This document shows, piece after piece, positions 23,401 to 34,411 of a stretch of 64,000 nucleotides of DNA. Under the pieces are notes generated by a model, which had not been told where the DNA came from, ran no database searches, and was given only the letters and a program-made list of their open reading frames with translations. Position 1 is the stretch's first letter; the number at the start of each line of letters is the position of its first letter. The DNA is taken from NCBI RefSeq assembly GCF_000003815.2, contig NC_049994.1:14648319-14712318 (forward strand), read 5' to 3'. This stretch comes from Branchiostoma floridae (taxonomy: Eukaryota > Chordata > Leptocardii > Amphioxiformes > Branchiostomatidae). The position numbers and the translations under genes were made by a program.

Positions 23401-26134
23401 AGTGTGTGTGTCTGTGTGTGTGTGTGTGTGTATGAACTAGATAACTGAAGAACGGCTGGATGGATTGGTTTCATACTTAGTTTGTTGGGAGGATGTAATA
23501 AAAGCTGGAAATGGTTTGATTTTGTAATCTCCAAGCAGATTCCTCCGGTGGCATAAAACAGTAACATAAGCTGGGGAAGTACTTCGGCCGGCAGAGGGGT
23601 AAAAGTGGCCATCGCGGTGGCCAATTTTACCCCTCTGGTATGTTGGGAGGATGTAATAAAAGCTGGAAATGGTTCAGTGATTTTGCGCTCCCTCGCGGCT
23701 TCTATTGGTACTGCAGCGTAACTTCCGGTTTCGCTATCTCTTGGTTTGTGTCATTCTGTGTTTCAAATGAGAAGGACGAACCAGATCGGTTTCGGGGGAG
23801 TCAGCAGACTAATCTCACTAAGATATGAATATTACAATGTCCAATTTTTTGTATAGAACTGTACTGTAATTACCACCATGAATATTCATGGTGGTTATAT
23901 TTTCACTAGCGTTTATGTGTGTGAGTGTGTGCGTGTGTGTGTGTGTCTGTCTGTGTGTGTAAGTGTGTGAACAAGATAACTGAAGAACGACTGAATGGAT
24001 TGGTTTCAGACTTGGTGTGTTGGGAGGATGTAATAAAAGCTGGAAATGGTTTAATTTTGCGCTCCCTTGTGGCTTCTCTTGGTACTGCAATGTAACTTCC
24101 GGTTTTGCTATCTCTTGGTTTGTATCATTCTGTGTTTCAAATGTGAAGGAAGAAGCAGATTGGTTTCGGGGGAGTTAGCAGATTAATCTGACTAAGATAT
24201 GAATATTACCATGTCCAATTCGTTTTATAGAATTGTACTGTAATTATTGTATAGTGTTGTATTGTGTTGTGTTGTTAAGCTACCGTCACATTTCCAAACC
24301 GGGGCCCGACCGGGCTGTTTGTGGATAGGAAAAAATAGACATGCATACGTAAAAATATACAGAAATGATGCGCTCGACTATTCTCTTTGCGTCTTGTGTA
24401 GTTTGATAAAACATGTAATACTTTTCGTTCCCGAAAGCTTCCCCCAATTGGAAATGTGACGTAGGTCTAACTGTAGAAATATCAAACAACTACAAAACGT
24501 TGTAATCATGTCCTTTTATATTTAGGAAACCTGTTTGGCAGGCGTCGCGGGGGCTTGCGATTTCTTAGGAACGACTGGGTCAATTCCCCGACTGCTTATT
24601 TCCGACCTCATCAAGCATTATTTCAGTTTCCAACCGACATCCCCAGTNNNNNNNNNNNNNNNNNNNNNNNNNNNNNNNNNNNNNNNNNNNNNNNNNNNNN
24701 NNNNNNNNNNNNNNNNNNNNNNNNNNNNNNNNNNNNNNNNNNNNNNNCGAAGCATTGGATTCCTATCCATATCGTTTCAATGTAATACCAACAGTACATA
24801 GCCCGGTGTGTCACTACTGCAGCGAACCCAGATCTTACAAAACTAACCCCATAATCTCAAACAGACGGTTTTTCCGGGCGCATTCTAAAAAAATGACAAA
24901 ATAGAAAGCCCGATAAAAACGACTAAAAAAACGTTAAAAAACAGCCGGAGCCTAAACCTCTGCTTGGAGAGTAGAATAGCCGGCCAAAGGGAGATAGCCG
25001 GCTAAGGGAATCAAACGGGCACTGGTGCCGCTATACTAAGTCCCTGGCCAGCTTTGATACTATTTCTAAGGCACCGTTGGGTCTGCTTGGAGACTAATGT
25101 TTCCACAAAGGGACCCGGTCAGGCAGTTTTGGGGAACGAAATGTACGAGATAAAAGACATCAAAAACAAAAATGGACCAAAGCTAACTCAACAGCATTCC
25201 TTGTGCATATTCATTAGCATTGAATTTAATTTTTGTTTCCGCAAACAGTCCGTCCGGGCTACGGATAAGAAATGCGACGTAGGTTGGTCAGTTAGANNNN
25301 NNNNNNNNNNNNNNNNNNNNNNNNNNNNNNNNNNNNNNNNNNNNNNNNNNNNNNNNNNNNNNNNNNNNNNNNNNNNNNNNNNNNNNNNNNNNNNNNNNNN
25401 NNNNNNNNNNNNNNNNNNNNNNNNNNNNNNNNNNNNNNNNNNNNNNNNNNNNNNNNNNNNNNNNNNNNNNNNNNNNNNNNNNNNNNNNNNNNNNNNNNNN
25501 NNNNNNNNNNNNNNNNNNNNNNNNNNNNNNNNNNNNNNNNNNNNNNNNNNNNNNNNNNNNNNNNNNNNNNNNNNNNNNNNNNNNNNNNNNNNNNNNNNNN
25601 NNNNNNNNNNNNNNNNNNNNNNNNNNNNNNNNNNNNNNNNNNNNNNNNNNNNNNNNNNNNNNNNNNNNNNNNNNNNNNNNNNNNNNNNNNNNNNNNNNNN
25701 NNNNNNNNNNNNNNNNNNNNNNNNNNNNNNNNNNNNNNNNNNNNNNNNNNNNNNNNNNNNNNNNNNNNNNNNNNNNNNNNNNNNNNNNNNNNNNNNNNNN
25801 NNNNNNNNNNNNNNNNNNNTGACTTTCGCCTGTTCTCCCAAAAATATTTACACACAATAAATGTAATGAATAATAATTGCTGTATGTTTCTGTGCAGGTT
25901 TACATGAAGGGAAATCCATGGCAGTGCGACTGTGAGTTCCTGTCCGCCTACAATACCTTCCCTCCCGCCATCACCCTGCAGCTGTCGAACCCGAGCATGA
26001 CCTGTTCATCGCCTTGGCAACACATGAACCAGCTTGTGTCAATGGTTGCACACGGTGAGCAGAAGTGTTGAAGCTAGCTTTATAACGATAAGGGCAGTGT
26101 CAAAATCCTACCATACAGACGGTTGGAAACAGGG

Positions 26135-26180
<46 letters not shown>

Positions 26181-29100
26181 NNNNNNNNNNNNNNNNNNNN
26201 NNNNNNNNNNNNNNNNNNNNNNNNNNNNNNNNNNNNNNNNNNNNNNNNNNNNNNNNNNNNNNNNNNNNNNNNNNNNNNNNNNNNNNNNNNNNNNNNNNNN
26301 NNNNNNNNNNNNNNNNNNNNNNNNNNNNNNNNNNNNNNNNNNNNNNNNNNNNNNNNNNNNNNNNNNNNNNNNNNNNNNNNNNNNNNNNNNNNNNNNNNNN
26401 NNNNNNNNNNNNNNNNNNNNNNNNNNNNNNNNNNNNNNNNNNNNNNNNNNNNNNNNNNNNNNNNNNNNNNNNNNNNNNNNNNNNNNNNNNNNNNNNNNNN
26501 NNNNNNNNNNNNNNNNNNNNNNNNNNNNNNNNNNATGCACCGTGCACCTATTTCCTTACTTTACTCATGTGAGAATGAGTCTCTACCTTCTGTTATCATT
26601 ATAGTGATATATGTAGTTTTCTTCAGTTTTCAATGGTGTACAGACGTACAATGTTTTCTATAGTATCTTTAGTGGCTCGAGCTCAGGGAAGTTTAAATGA
26701 TAGTGACAGTGGATCTGTCTAACAGTAATCCAAATGTACTGTCATTAGATATACACACGCGCTTTAACGTTTCAATTTCCATCCAGTTTCAGGATGCACC
26801 AAATCGTATGTCTCAAATGGAATTGAAAAGGGCACGAATATCAACGGCTATAACAAGAATAAAGAAGGGGTCAAGAATCTCTTGAAGACACGGCGACCTA
26901 ACCTACGTCTCCAGAAGAAAACATCTCAGCCATTACCACAAATACGTCCCCAACCGACTGTCCGTCTTAAACCCACCACAATGCAGACGACAACTCAGAA
27001 CGACTATCAAAAGAATCTGGACATTGACAAAGTTCCTTCTAGAAAACCACGGGACAACAGGGAAAACAAAAATCCGAACCAACGGAAAACCTTTCCCTCA
27101 TTTTCATCCAACCGTCCACAGCCTGTCACAGAGATGGCTGGAGGTCCACGGGTTACGGCAGAAGAGGGGAAGTTCATCACGACAACTCGACATGGCTATC
27201 GGAAGAATCCACACATTGGCAAAACCGCTTTCAGCAAACTGGCCACTGGTCGACTGGTTACAGCAGAAGAGAGGACCAAGATGACAACCACAGAAAGCAC
27301 CAGACGTGACGGCACTACATCCTTTGACGTCGACGCCATCCGGACCTCCACGCTGGCCCGACATTACAGTCAGTCCACCGAGCCATTTACGGACAAGAAT
27401 CACGGAACTCTAGGTCAGGACGCCCCAACAAGCCAACGGACCACCTCCGAATGGCCAAAGTTTGGTGCTAGACCAACTGACAACGACCCAGTCTTTGCAC
27501 AAGAATCCTCGGACAAGGCTCGTGGAACTCTTGAACATAAAATGCTAACAAACCGACCGACCACCTCCGAATTGCCAAAGCCTGATGTTCATCCAATCGA
27601 CAACGATATGAATCCAGACCAAGACCTGTCCAAAACAAACGACACAATTACAGGCTCTCCTCAATACCCGGCAACAAGTGCTGTCACCTCGGCTACTCTG
27701 AAACTGTTGACCCCTTTTCCGTCAGCTCGACTAATGAAAAAGCACTACGTTAAGATGTCCAAGACGACAACATACGGTGCTACCGAAATACAAATCATTG
27801 GTAAGTTAAGTGTGAAAATTTCTTACATGTTTTGATTTGTGACTTATAAAGAATTTTCAGGGTTCTGATCATGATAGTCTACAGATAGACAAGATCATTA
27901 TTGCAGTGAATTGTTTGGCTTTTATGTCAATGGTTGATGATACCTACAAATCGTGTTTTCATCAAAGCCCCTGTCACACATGTACATAGCCAACCATGGA
28001 TTCCAGACCTTCTCCATAGCTGGGAGCTAGTCGTGAGCGAGGTCATGTGTGATTTGGACTTGGTCAGTTTATAATAACGAATCTTGTAGATAACACCTTT
28101 TGATATTTCTTCTCTTTACTATTGTTCCTAAGGCGTGAGCGTGGGTCTGGTGGCGCTGATAGTGGCTGTGTCCTGCACTGCGGTCGTGCTGAAGTTGGTC
28201 CGGTCAAAACAACCGGAGTCGAAGGAAACCATCGATGATGACGATGTTGATGATGACGACATACAACCCTATAGCACCAGGTGCGGCAAACAGTATATTT
28301 CCTGTCGTGAAATTTCGGTAAAAGGGATAGAAGGAAGCCAATTTATCATATGATGTACTAAAACCGTTAAGACCATACCATGCTGATTGTGATATTTGAT
28401 TGTGTATATTATTATGCTGCTTTTTATAATTCACATCATTATTTGTTATCATTGCCGGGGGAATAGAACAATGTATTTTGTCTAGCCACCCCTCAACCAA
28501 GCACAAGTTCTTCTTTTGCTCTGTTGATCTTTCGTAAATTGATTTTGAAATCAAACTTTAAAGTATAATGTCGACAACGTAACTGAGATACACCCGGAGA
28601 CGCTTATGTGATGTTTTACATTCACTGATCATTTCAGGTACCTGGCATCCATGTCGGCATCTCCCCCCAGCCAACGGTCACAAACAGACCACTACTACCT
28701 TCCCGCAGACCACCACATCGTTCGGCATACTTATGTAGACCCGAACTCTCCCGATTCAAACCGACGTGACGGGAAGACCGGAGTCACCCGTAAAGACGGC
28801 GTTCAAGCCTATCTCATGCACAAGCTGAAACTGCGCGGACCACGACCAGGGGAAGGCTACGAAGATGCAGTGCCGGTAAAGGCCACACCTAACCGCTCCA
28901 AAAATCTGCCGGTGACGCCCAAGACAGATCGGCGCCATCCTGAACAAGCAGAAGGAGACTACGAAGAAGCGCTAACCGTGCACGTCAAGGAAACTCGCTC
29001 CAAGAATCTACCGTTGACACCGAAACCAGGTCGGCACCATCCTAAAGAAGTTGGAGAGCCACAGGAAATCTATAAAGATGCTGTCCCGGTGTACGCCAAG

Positions 29101-29742
29101 CCCAACCGATCCAAGAGCCTACCAGTGACGCCCAAGACAGGTCGACGGTACGACGGAGAGTTCGGCGAGCAAGGAGGACACTACAGTGATGCCGTACCGG
29201 TGTACGCCAAACCCAACCGGTCCAAGAGTCTACCGGCGCCGCCCATGACAGGCCGATGTCAGCCTGAGGACACCGGAAAGCCAGGAGACTACGTATACGA
29301 GGAAGCCGTGACAGTGTCCGCCAAGCCTCACCAACCCAAAAACCTACCGTTGACGCCCAGGCCAGGCAGACGTCAGGCTGGAAAGACCGGAGATCTACCA
29401 GGCAACATGCGAGGCTCCGCCAACCCGAACAAGCCAAGCGTAGACAAGACCAACAGTCTACCCCTGGCTATCACCAAGCCTGCCAGCTCCAAGAAGCAAT
29501 CTGAGCCACAAAAGAAGTCAAGGAGTCTGAAGATGACCAACCTAACGGCCATTGATGAGGAGGATCACGAGTATGAGGACACCTGGAGCTACAACCATGC
29601 CGCTCAGAACGATCTCGGGATGAAGGGAGGACCCCAGGCGGAGATGGAAGCCAACAAGGACTACCATCAGCTGACCAAGTCTAACATCTACGAGAAACCA
29701 GAAGTCGTGATTGGCAGTATCCAGCTGTCGGATGGAGTGTGA
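20303..29742 (+). CDS. Receptor B: kringle + LRR single-pass membrane protein with repeated SH2/SH3-ligand tail
   Basis: Paralog of A; not a recognised named gene. Visible exons: 20303-20447 (signal peptide and Gly/Arg/His-rich spacer), 20912-21154 (kringle), 24526-24647 (basic segment and LRRNT start, cut by an N run), 25898-26054 (LRRCT, NPWQCDC), 26793-27800 (fourth LRRCT Cys, then Thr/Pro/Lys-rich stalk), 28133-28280 (TM helix GVSVGLVALIVAVSCTAVVL, acidic DDDDVDDDDIQPYST) and 28638-29742 (tail). Phases match those of A; the TM exon is 148 nt in both. LRR exons matching A 12093-12218 and 12737-12901 should lie in or near the gaps. In the tail, TYVDP is followed by five acidic-Tyr plus SH3-ligand modules and the C-terminal block ending IYEKPEVVI. 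The stalk has two similar blocks around RTTSEWPKF/PTTSELPKP and an NDT sequon. The role is inferred to be a cell-surface receptor that docks adaptors. Confidence 0.86.
20912..21154 (+). other. Kringle domain exon of receptor B (phase 1-1)
   Basis: This 243-nt exon encodes almost one kringle: GKCVVANGMTYRGTVSVT, RTCQRWDSQTPHQH, LEQNYCRNPDGE, GVWCYTTDP and RWEYCNVPTS. Five of six kringle cysteines are present. The last one, normally about four residues after EYC, reads TS, so C1 lacks its usual partner. Both flanking introns are phase 1, making the exon a symmetric shuffling unit. Kringles bind proteins, lysine or glycans, and this one lies between the basic spacer and the LRR domain. Confidence 0.93.
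21236..21455. mobile_element. MITE-like element, GGGCCCGGCCGGGCTGTTTGTGG family
   Basis: The element carries gggcccagccgggctgtttg, gaaaaatagacatgcatacg, tattctctttac and ends near aaatgtgacgtagg. Related copies are at about 21960-22130, 22670-22740, 24280-24465 and 33195-33310. The gtgacgta / tacgtcac ends form inverted repeats. Confidence 0.65.
21553..21935. mobile_element. Large hairpin element with ~170-bp arms
   Basis: The left end aaggcaacctaagcaatatt pairs with the right end aatgtgatattgcttaggtt. The aaagtggaaatattctgaat and attcagaatatttccacttt segments also pair. The centre carries a C13 run followed by A9 at about 21728-21750. No coding capacity. Confidence 0.8.
22180..22372. mobile_element. 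Hairpin element with ~80-bp arms
   Basis: The arm with ggtatttggggatatcaagt is almost perfectly inverted at 22288-22371; a short AT-rich loop separates the arms. The pairing extends outward to ggggtaacctatat / atataggctacccc. Confidence 0.85.
22429..24250 (+). repeat. Tandem array of a ~380-560-bp unit with internal GT microsatellite
   Basis: The motif gaaggacgaaccagatcggt recurs (with substitutions) at 22429, 22812, 23210, 23770 and 24143. Most units then carry gactaatcttactaagatat, a (GT)n run, a gataactgaagaacggctg core and aaaagctggaaatggttt. Unit length varies through microsatellite length and an insertion in the 23210 unit. It fills receptor B intron 2. Confidence 0.85.
23525..23640. 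mobile_element. Small insertion with a 20-bp hairpin, flanked by duplicated sequence
   Basis: It begins with ctccaagcagattcctccgg and ends with a hairpin (23590-23637): cagaggggtaaaagtggcca against its complement with one mismatch and a six-base loop. The flanks repeat gttgggaggatgtaataaaa on both sides (about 23484 and 23641). Confidence 0.65.
24648..24747. other. Assembly gap (100 N)
   Basis: Exactly 100 unknown bases interrupt the LRRNT exon of receptor B. By comparison with A (203-nt exon) about 81 coding bases are missing. The round size suggests a placeholder length. Confidence 0.98.
24886..24969. mobile_element. Half copy of the CTCCAAGCAGAGGTT MITE
   Basis: It has the right arm only: tagaaagcccgataaaaacg, then ggagcctaaacctctgcttg. 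No left arm is seen. Confidence 0.7.
25297..25819. other. Assembly gap (523 N)
   Basis: Unknown bases lie where receptor A has its two middle LRR exons. Those exons of B are not visible in the flanking sequence. Confidence 0.98.
26138..26534. repeat. (TC)n microsatellite running into an assembly gap
   Basis: A TC run from 26138 to 26180 continues directly into 354 N (26181-26534), which suggests the repeat broke the assembly. It lies in the intron after the LRRCT exon of receptor B. Confidence 0.95.
28849..29390 (+). repeat. Five tandem coding repeats in receptor B tail (Tyr + SH3-ligand module)
   Basis: Units start at tyrosine codons 28858, 28960, 29071, 29182 and 29296, so spacing is 102, 111, 111 and 114 nt (34-38 residues). 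The tyrosine motifs are YEDAVPV, YEEALTV, YKDAVPV, YSDAVPV and YEEAVTV. Each is followed by a basic/proline motif: KNLPVTP, KNLPLTP, KSLPVTP, KSLPAPP and KNLPLTP. All five fit K-x-x-P-x-x-P, the class I SH3 ligand pattern. Receptor A has one such tyrosine motif and no such K-x-x-P-x-x-P partner directly after it. Confidence 0.92.
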
Positions 29743-31189
29743 GGAAGGCAAGGACTCTTACCTTTTTTGGCCAGGGCAAATGCCAAATGGTGTTTTCCTT
29801 TTTTTCAAGCTTGAAGTAATAGTATTTCCCACATTTTTGCCAGGATTGGTAGTATCATAGAATTTCATGATATTTACAAGTTATGTGCATCATATGTACA
29901 AGATATATAGAATCTATGTACAGATTAGCCTGACATTTTTGCCAGGATTGGCAGAGTAATAGAATTTCAAGATATGTATTAATATATGTACAAGATATGT
30001 ACAAAGTATGTACAGAACGTTTGAACTTCATTTTGTAATTATAAGTCTTAAAGAAATACTTTGGTGCAGTTAATAGATCCCGGCGTGAGCATATAAGAAG
30101 GGACAGTGCCAACAAATGAGGGAGACATATTTTATTGAGAGCCAAAACTGGTTTTAAAATCACAACACACTAATATATATCCAAACTGACTTTGAACGTT
30201 TTCATGTGTCATACCCATAATAAGAACATCTTATGTATATTTCGGCACATAATTGGAGGCACAAAATGTGTTAAAGCTTTATGTAAATAATGATCCTGCA
30301 AACAAATGATGTTTCATTTCATGGGACAATTTGATGATCACAAAACATCTCTCTGGACAGGTGAGAGGGGAAGATTTGGTATGTGTTGACAGATGTCAAT
30401 TATTGAACACTTTTTATGAGTAGTTTCTGAATGCAGGTTTCTTTGTAGAGCAAAATTTTAATCGTCATTTAATACCAAAACTAAACTAAACTAAACTAAA
30501 ACTAAACCAATATTTTGCAAGGTTAAGGACGACGCAGCATTGTTGAATGAATATGTAGTAAGTTCCAGAAGGAGATAAAAGTAACTATGATGTTTTGTGC
30601 TGTAACGGTGTATATTTGGCGCAAACGTTTATTGTAAACGTCAGTTGCATTTTGGTGTCATAAGCACTATAAGGTTCATATTTGTAGTATATCATGGAAG
30701 AACATTTTTATGTACATTTTGATCGTAGAAATCATAAAACTCACCCATGTAACAGTACACAGAAAAATGGTCGGAATCATTTATTATGTGACTGTCGATT
30801 CCCATTAATAGCATGGGAGTGGTCTGCCTACCACCCCTATTTGAAGGGTAAACAAGCATGTGTAAACCTCTATCTGCATACCAACAATCATGACAATCTG
30901 TCAACCCCTTCTTGGGTTATTATTTGTCAAACTCTATAACAAAATCGTCCCTTCAGTCACCGAAAATATTGCTAGGGAGCTTACACGCCTAATTCTCCCT
31001 CCCAAGGTATCTAACACACAAATCATGCCCATATCATGTCCAGAACATGAAATATAAAAACCGGAAGTTCAAATGCACTACCATAAAAATCCTAACATCT
31101 CAAGGCCTTGTAAAAACATACCTAATATCAAACAATCTGTCTGGTTCTATTGCGGGCAGACATCGCAGTTACAAAAAAAAAATCGAAGT

Positions 31190-31350
31190 TCTGCTGCAGT
31201 TACAATGTTGCACCCCAGAGGGCCCAAAATCGACCTTGACCTTCGTCTTTCCAACCCCTACCCACATACCAAGTATCACTACAATCCATTTAGAGGTTCT
31301 AGAGTTTTGCTGACCACAAATATCCGGACACACAAACAGACACACAGACA
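31190..31350 (-). repeat. Microsatellite-associated element, reverse copy
   Basis: Read on the minus strand: a gtctgtctgtgtgtctgttt stretch, a core ctctagaacctctaaatgga, gatacttggtatgtgggtag, and ggaaagacgaaggtcaaggt. It shares layout and the gaagacgaaggtcaag segment with 9385-9525. Confidence 0.6.
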
Positions 31351-34232
31351 GACAAAAACTATATCTCCATTTTTCATGGAGGTAACAAACACCAGTTCCA
31401 ACAATTTCATGTGACAGGTTGCACATCGTCTTCTTGATGCACATTGGTCCAGGCTAAGGGAGAAAACAGCTTGTTCCATTATTTGTAGGGGCTGTAAACC
31501 ATCATGAATCAAGACACAGCTTTGGGACAGGAAATCAAATAACCGGATATTACAGCGTAACATGCAGTACCACTCCTAACCGCTGTGAGAATATATTTTA
31601 CGACAAGGCCGTCAAATATCTTTCAGCATAACACAGGGTTAGCGTTGGTGTAAGATAGAAGACATTGCTCCTCATTTATTATCAAATCCAGTCAGACATT
31701 ATACAAAAGAAGCATTTTTACGGCGAGGTTCAGTTGCGGATTTCTGCAGTAGAGTTTCTATCTCGTGTTCTGGCCACGACAATCTACGGCGACGAGGTTT
31801 GTTAGGAAACTATTGGATGCATTCATATGATGGCAACATTTGATAGGTTTGTCAACCAAACGAGAAAACATCGCATAGTTTTCCCATAATGTTTATTGCT
31901 TCAGTTACAGCCCCACCCCCTCCTTTCTCAGTTATGGAGATCAGCAAATACAGGTCTTCCCAAATCGTCTTTTGATACCGGAATGAAAGAGGTAATTGTT
32001 GTGAGCAAATACTTGCCTTAGCTACAAATTGGTGTCTAGCAACTAGATATGGTGTTGTTTCTCCTGTGCGTTGACCTGGCAGTGTTCTGACTCTTGTCAT
32101 TTGGGGTTTAAGAAAGAAAAAGGTCATTAGATAAAAGAGACTAAGAATGATAAAAGTAAAATGCAGGCGAGAAAGAATGACATGTAGGAAAGAAAAGAAT
32201 ATTAGAAGGAAAGAAAAGACGATGCAAAGAAAACCAAAGAGAGGAACAAATTTGGAAGCAAAATTGAAACACTAATATTCATAGAAATTAGCGTATACTC
32301 ATGAACATTGTTCAAGAAATGTATTCATTCATGCATACACAACCTTTAAGTAAATAAAAATGAAGTAGTGAAAAAGACTAATTAAGGAATTGATATCTCA
32401 AATGGAAGCCTGTGGAAAAGACCAATGAATGCACATCAAATGGACAACACATACAATGCCTGCGTGGATAGACACGACGTGTGGGGACACAAACATGTAT
32501 ACTAGTACAGTAGATGCCGTTTAATTGCACACCCTATTTCATCCTGGTGGTGCAACAATGCGAAGTTGTTCAGCTGTACCGCATCGGGTAAGGCTTTTGA
32601 GATTTCGGGCATCTAACTGAAGTGTGCGGTGTACATTTAACTGGCTTATGCTGTACTACAACATTATCAGTGTTTGGTAGCCACATCAGTCCGACCCTCG
32701 CTGCTCTCCGCGATATCACCAGCCATTGTACCCGCCTAATCATGAAACGTACGTCAGTCATTCCAAGACAGAGGCTGACAAACACACGTATTGTACTGTA
32801 CAGACGTGTATCTGCTCTCACATCTATACACCCCCCACACCGCGCCTCGTTCTACGACAATTAGGGAGGGAGGGTAAACAGATTTGCCCCGCTAATCGTC
32901 TTAAGATACGTCAAGAAAATGGTCTTCTTTAAGAGCTATTGTTATGAAAAGGAGCAAGGGGGATCTACATACAAAGGTCTGCCGTGTGCTCAATAGAGAG
33001 TAGATCTTTTGTGTTCTGGTGGAGCTCTAAAGAAGAGTAAACTATCGGTGATAATGTTGTGAATGCGCATATAGGTCAGTCTATGGTACAGCAAGGTGAG
33101 CGTCGCGACCAAGGCCGTCCAAAACTTCCACCTTTCTTAAAAGAAGAACTCGCCAGTTTGAATATCTAAAGGAAGTTGCTGTAATGTCAGGGTTATATGT
33201 TCAACCGGGGCCCGGCAGGACTGTTTTGAGGCAACGAATAATGAAATTACACATCAAGAAACATACGCGAATCATGTCTCATCTTTAGCGTTTTGTGTGT
33301 TTTCTTGTATTTTGCATCATACTCTTCGTTCTCACAAACAGACCAGCTGGAAATGTGACCCTGACACAAGGAAAGAGGGGTTCTACCTTAACTCTAAACG
33401 TTCCACATGTATTGGTCTTCTGTTTTTCAAACATGCATCAAGATATTTACAACCACACCGACATCAAATGGCTTAAACATGTATTGAAGAAATAAGTTAT
33501 CCATTGAATAATCATCCAAAAATAAAGCAAAAAGAAACACAAACATCAGGGCTTACAAATGCTACATCAATTCAACATAAGAAACAAGAAATCAGAACAT
33601 TCTTAGGAAAATGTCTAGAAAAGTCTAGATGATACGCACACAAATACACAAAACAAGCAGCTTACACAAAAAGACACCAGCTTTACAAAACAAGAATATA
33701 GCAACTATCAGTCCACTCAGAAATGAGAAAAAAGCATCTTAGGAAAATGATAAATGGTCAAGCTTATTACATAACACATGTAATGGTCTTAATTTACACA
33801 TGTAGCAGCGAGCCTTTCGCCTTTTTCGGGATGCAGATAAAGACGGGGGCAACCGTTTTTTGAGGCGGCGCCAAATTTCTGGGCTTATCATAAACGGAGG
33901 TGATTATGGGTATAACCTCTACAGCAGGTTTGATTAAAGGTCGCTAATTAAACACCAATGCTGTTTAATTACTCTTTAATTGCGGACAGAACGGGGCAAT
34001 TGTAAGGGTTATCAGGAAAACGTAGGTTAGCAACCGCCACAGTTTACCACATACACATATATTACCGGCTTTATTTCACAATTAATCTTACATATCTCAC
34101 AGCACTGGACAAGATGGCGTAGGCCAAAATTCTTCTAGTAGAAACTTGATATGGAAGGTCGATGGAGCTTTTTTTAATATTCAATTAAATGATTGTGTCA
34201 GCCTGTATGACCGTATACGTACATTCAGCTAA

Positions 34233-34411
34233 TCTCCAAGCAGATCCTACGGCAGTATACGATAGTATCAAAAGCTGGCAGAGACGTGTTGCTGACCTAG
34301 GAGTGTGCGTTGCCCATTGGCTACCGATGGAATGCACACTCCTAGGCCAGCTTCACTCCTTTGCCACTACTTTGCAATAATATTATCTTATGCTACCGTA
34401 GGATCTGCTTG
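34233..34411. mobile_element. MITE with CTCCAAGCAGATCCTACGG ends
   Basis: Left end ctccaagcagatcctacggc and right end gctaccgtaggatctgcttg are inverted, each with ata next to it. An inner hairpin pairs gacctaggagtgtgc with gcacactcctaggcc. A related end fragment is at about 14405-14455. Confidence 0.75.

Noticed and set aside
22861..24090. Several short frames with His-Thr repeats
   Set aside because: Translated (GT)n runs of the tandem array.
25054..26663. Long open frames through N runs
   Set aside because: Open only because N has no stop codons.
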